From Qipengyuania oceanensis (GTDB lineage: Bacteria > Pseudomonadota > Alphaproteobacteria > Sphingomonadales > Sphingomonadaceae): a stretch of 64,000 nt of DNA. Both the position numbers and the translations under genes were made by a program. Every line of letters begins with the position of its first letter. Position 1 is the stretch's first letter. Location: contig NZ_WTYN01000001.1 of the NCBI RefSeq assembly GCF_009827535.1, positions 2,046,001 through 2,110,000 on the forward strand. Reading direction: 5' to 3'. Positions 62,044 through 64,000 of the stretch are shown here, piece by piece. The notes under the pieces were generated by a model, which was not told the origin of the DNA, made no database searches, and worked only from the letters and a program-made list of their open reading frames with translations.

Positions 62044-62195
62044 TGGCCGGCATTGCCGATACGCGGGCCGATGTCGGGGCCGGCGTCGCCTCGACCGGGC
62101 GAACGGCCATCGCCTTTCTCTGCCCGTCGAGGCAATGTGGCGAATGCGGGAAAGACCTGACTATGGCAGCAAGTAACGAGGGAGCGACCGGCTGA
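62043..62195 (+). CDS. 50-residue ORF between ruvA and a membrane protein gene
   Basis: An ATG shares its A with the ruvA TGA (TGATG), and its own TGA shares its A with the ATG of the next gene (TGATG). It would encode 50 residues ending in a Cys-containing part: [19 protein letters not shown]. Three Cys (C-x5-C-x2-C) suggest a metal or redox role if real. The overlaps at both ends look like translational coupling, but GC-rich DNA yields such frames by chance and I recognise no family. Confidence 0.4.
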   Translation: MAGIADTRADVGAGVASTGRTAIAFLCPSRQCGECGKDLTMAASNEGATG

Positions 62196-62557
62196 TGGCG
62201 AGGGACTGGAGACTGGGACTGCTGATCGCCTATGCGGTGGCAGTATTCGCGATGATGGTCCACGCGGGCCAGCCCGAGGACATCGCCTGGTTCGGCACGG
62301 CCGCGCTGTTCCTGCTGTTCGCGATCGCCCCGGTCGCCCTGCTGTGCCTCACCAGATCGGACGCGCGCGCGAAAGGCATCGCCGCGGCGGTGATCGCGCT
62401 CGGCGGCCTGTTCCTCTACGTGGACGCGCTCTACATCGCCGACCCCGACCCGCAGAGCGCGCTCGTCTTCGCGGTGGTGCCGGTGCTCCAGCTTGCAGCC
62501 TCCGCGATCGTCATGCTGGCCTTGTGGCTCATGCGCAGGACGGGCAAGCGCGACTGA
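62195..62557 (+). CDS. Small four-helix membrane protein, unknown function
   Basis: A 120-residue protein with four hydrophobic segments: [53 protein letters not shown] and [20 protein letters not shown]. Short charged turns (RSDARAKG) lie between. I know no function. It sits in a translationally coupled string: its start shares a base with the upstream stop, and its TGA shares a base with the ruvB ATG. Confidence 0.75.
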   Translation: MARDWRLGLLIAYAVAVFAMMVHAGQPEDIAWFGTAALFLLFAIAPVALLCLTRSDARAKGIAAAVIALGGLFLYVDALYIADPDPQSALVFAVVPVLQLAASAIVMLALWLMRRTGKRD

Positions 62558-63588
62558 TGGCATCATCGCCCGACCTTGCTCCCGACCGCCAGCCGGAAGA
62601 CCCCGACGCAGCGCTGCGGCCCAAGAACCTGCGCGAATTCGTCGGGCAGGAAGCGGCGCGCGAGAACCTGCGCGTCTTCATCGAGGCGGCGCGCGGGCGG
62701 GGCGAGGCGATGGACCACGTCCTGTTCTTCGGCCCGCCCGGCCTCGGCAAGACCACGCTCGCGCAGATCGTCGCCAGGGAAATGGGCGTCGGCTTCCGCT
62801 CGACCAGCGGCCCGGTAATCGCCAAGGCGGGCGACCTCGCCGCGCTGCTGACCAATCTCGAGCCGAACGACGTGCTCTTCATCGACGAGATACACCGCCT
62901 CAATCCGGTGGTCGAGGAAATCCTCTATCCGGCGATGGAGGATCGCGCGCTCGACATCATCATCGGCGAGGGTCCCTCCGCCCGGAGCGTCCGGATCGAC
63001 CTGCCGCCCTTCACGCTGGTCGGCGCGACCACGCGGCAGGGCCTTCTGACGACGCCGTTGCGCGATCGTTTCGGCATTCCGGTGAGGCTGAATTTTTACA
63101 CGCACGACGAACTCGACAAGGTCGTGACGCGGGGTGCGCGGCTGCTCGGCCTCGCGATCGATCCAGATGGCGCGCGCGAGATCGCTCGCCGCAGCCGGGG
63201 CACGCCGCGCGTCGCCGGGCGGCTGCTGCGCCGGGTGCGCGACTTTGCCGAGGTCGCGGGCGAGGGAACGGTGACCAAGGCGATCGCGGACAGCGCATTG
63301 ACCCGGCTCGAGATCGACAGGCTCGGCCTCGACGCGATGGATCGTCGCTACCTCGCCATGATCGCGACGACTTACAAGGGTGGCCCGGTCGGAGTAGAGA
63401 CGCTCGCAGCGGGCTTGTCCGAGCCGCGGGACACGGTCGAGGAGGTGATCGAACCCTATCTCATCCAGCTCGGCCTCGTGGCGCGAACCGCGCGCGGGCG
63501 AATGCTCAACGATGCCGGGTGGGAGCACATGGAAATGTCCCCGCCGCAGCGCGCAAGCGACCAGGGCGGATTATTCGAGGGCAAATAG
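62557..63588 (+). CDS. ruvB: Holliday junction branch-migration helicase RuvB
   Basis: RuvB (343 residues) is the AAA+ motor of branch migration. It has [19 protein letters not shown], Walker [17 protein letters not shown] (about residues 58-73), Walker [37 protein letters not shown] (sensor I, Arg finger region) and a winged-helix end ([16 protein letters not shown]). It begins one base inside the stop of the membrane protein gene. The last 18 bases overlap the convergent Xre gene. Confidence 0.97.
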   Translation: MASSPDLAPDRQPEDPDAALRPKNLREFVGQEAARENLRVFIEAARGRGEAMDHVLFFGPPGLGKTTLAQIVAREMGVGFRSTSGPVIAKAGDLAALLTNLEPNDVLFIDEIHRLNPVVEEILYPAMEDRALDIIIGEGPSARSVRIDLPPFTLVGATTRQGLLTTPLRDRFGIPVRLNFYTHDELDKVVTRGARLLGLAIDPDGAREIARRSRGTPRVAGRLLRRVRDFAEVAGEGTVTKAIADSALTRLEIDRLGLDAMDRRYLAMIATTYKGGPVGVETLAAGLSEPRDTVEEVIEPYLIQLGLVARTARGRMLNDAGWEHMEMSPPQRASDQGGLFEGK

Positions 63589-63774
63589 CTCCTCGACCGG
63601 TTTGCCCAGCGCCGCGGCCAGTTTCAGCGCGACGATGGTCGAAGGAACGAAGACCCCGTTCTCGACCGTGTTGATCGTCTTGCGGCTCACCCCGATCCGT
63701 TCGGCCAGTTCGCCCTGCGTCCAGCCCATCGCCTCGCGCGCCTCGCCGACGCGGTTGGTGATGCCATCAGCCAT
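63571..63774 (-). CDS. Small Xre-type helix-turn-helix regulator
   Basis: A 67-residue protein that is one HTH domain: [35 protein letters not shown] with the typical turn and recognition helix, then [20 protein letters not shown]. It resembles the YozG-like small regulators that are often encoded next to a membrane protein of the DUF2178 kind. It overlaps ruvB by 18 bp at the 3' end and the upstream membrane protein gene by 8 bp. Confidence 0.9.
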   Translation of the reverse strand: MADGITNRVGEAREAMGWTQGELAERIGVSRKTINTVENGVFVPSTIVALKLAAALGKPVEELFALE

Positions 63775-64000
63775 CGCCTTTCCTTTCGAGCAGCGCGAAG
63801 CGGATCAGCGCGCCGCCGATCCCGACCGATGCGACCAGGTGCCCGGCGAGCGGCGCCTCGATCGGCTCGAAAGGCGCCACCACGAACACAAGGATGGCGG
63901 TGAAGATCGCCGCTCCGAAACCGGCCATGACGCCGCGCATCCGGTTCATCGTCGAGAGTTCGTCGTTGGCCAGTTCGCGCACGCGCTTCGAACGCAGCCA
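63767..64000 (-). CDS. Small membrane protein paired with the Xre regulator, 5' end cut by the window edge
   Basis: The frame is open to the last base, so the start lies outside. The visible part has RVRELANDELSTMNRMRGVMAG, then two hydrophobic segments (FGAAIFTAILVFVVAPF and LVASVGIGGALIRFALL) and a charged end. The position before an Xre gene and the layout fit a DUF2178-like pair, which is a guess. An internal GTG at 63982 would give 71 residues, but the residues upstream also look coding. Confidence 0.65.
   Translation of the reverse strand, partial: WLRSKRVRELANDELSTMNRMRGVMAGFGAAIFTAILVFVVAPFEPIEAPLAGHLVASVGIGGALIRFALLERKGDG

Overview
The window is one contiguous piece of a GC-rich alphaproteobacterial chromosome. 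Protein sequences and gene order point to Sphingomonadales, most likely the Erythrobacter group. The clearest markers are the dnaA / rpsT / mutM / ubiE / ubiB / coaBC / dut neighbourhood, the rpmH-rnpA-yidD-yidC-engB cluster, the secB / Tim44-like / mltA / smr cluster, a Cys-poor ribosomal protein L36, and several small families that I know mainly from sphingomonads. No rRNA, CRISPR array, prophage, transposase or integrase is visible. This taxonomic reading is inference from recognised families, not from a database search.

Layout. 1-5 kb: a cut-off sulfotransferase, a small membrane protein, argB, then yggT-folD-lipoprotein-marC. 5-9 kb: a Lon-substrate-domain protein and a thioredoxin/TPR co-chaperone (minus), tRNA-Gly(GCC), and a ZnuD-type TonB-dependent receptor whose start overlaps a Zur-like palindrome. 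9-14 kb: a minus-strand run with a saccharopine-dehydrogenase-like protein, acyl-CoA dehydrogenase, dcd, an exported protein and glpD. 14-24 kb: fumC, mtnP, a nitronate-monooxygenase-like enzyme, an M14 carboxypeptidase, a DUF4136 lipoprotein, rpmJ, a HAD phosphatase, an HxlR regulator divergent from a small Cys-containing exported protein, a lipoprotein serpin and an atypical MOSC protein. 24-31 kb: comM-like ATPase, rpmH-rnpA-yidD-yidC-engB, a JmjC-like cupin protein and an acyltransferase. 31-38 kb: VOC protein, GST, S1/P1 nuclease, dapE, nth, dapB, a sirtuin and a MoeB/ThiF protein. 37-47 kb: dnaA, rpsT, mutM, ubiE, ubiB, two membrane proteins, coaBC and dut. 47-50 kb: an accessory islet with a TrmH-type methyltransferase between copies of a palindromic repeat, then a fatty acid hydroxylase/sterol desaturase and a PAP2 phosphatase. 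50-57 kb: DUF4136 lipoprotein, trpS, murJ, secB, Tim44-like, mltA, smr. 57-64 kb: katG, a GNAT acetyltransferase between two worn copies of the same repeat, aroC, ruvA, a 50-codon ORF, a membrane protein, ruvB and an Xre/membrane-protein pair.

Most of the window is housekeeping: lysine/peptidoglycan precursors (dapE, dapB, murJ, mltA), membrane protein insertion and export (yidC, yidD, secB), replication and repair (dnaA, mutM, nth, ruvAB, dut, dcd), ubiquinone (ubiE, ubiB) and CoA (coaBC). The foreign-looking genes are few: the MOSC gene near 23.6 kb, the TrmH-type gene near 47.8 kb and the GNAT gene near 59.9 kb.

The most unusual signals are: (1) a 31-bp hyphenated palindrome present six times, all around the TrmH-type and GNAT genes; (2) an acidic insertion of about 200 residues between the two enzymes of CoaBC; (3) an apparently leaderless ZnuD-type receptor gene with a Zur-like box on its first codons; (4) twin GTTG-N7-CAAC operators between an HxlR gene and its divergent neighbour; (5) promoters of similar build followed by terminator-like hairpins in the leaders of rpmH and rpmJ; (6) a 50-codon Cys-containing ORF that shares one base with each neighbour in the ruvA-ruvB cluster. 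I did not find a clear multi-gene defence or biosynthetic system that looks new.
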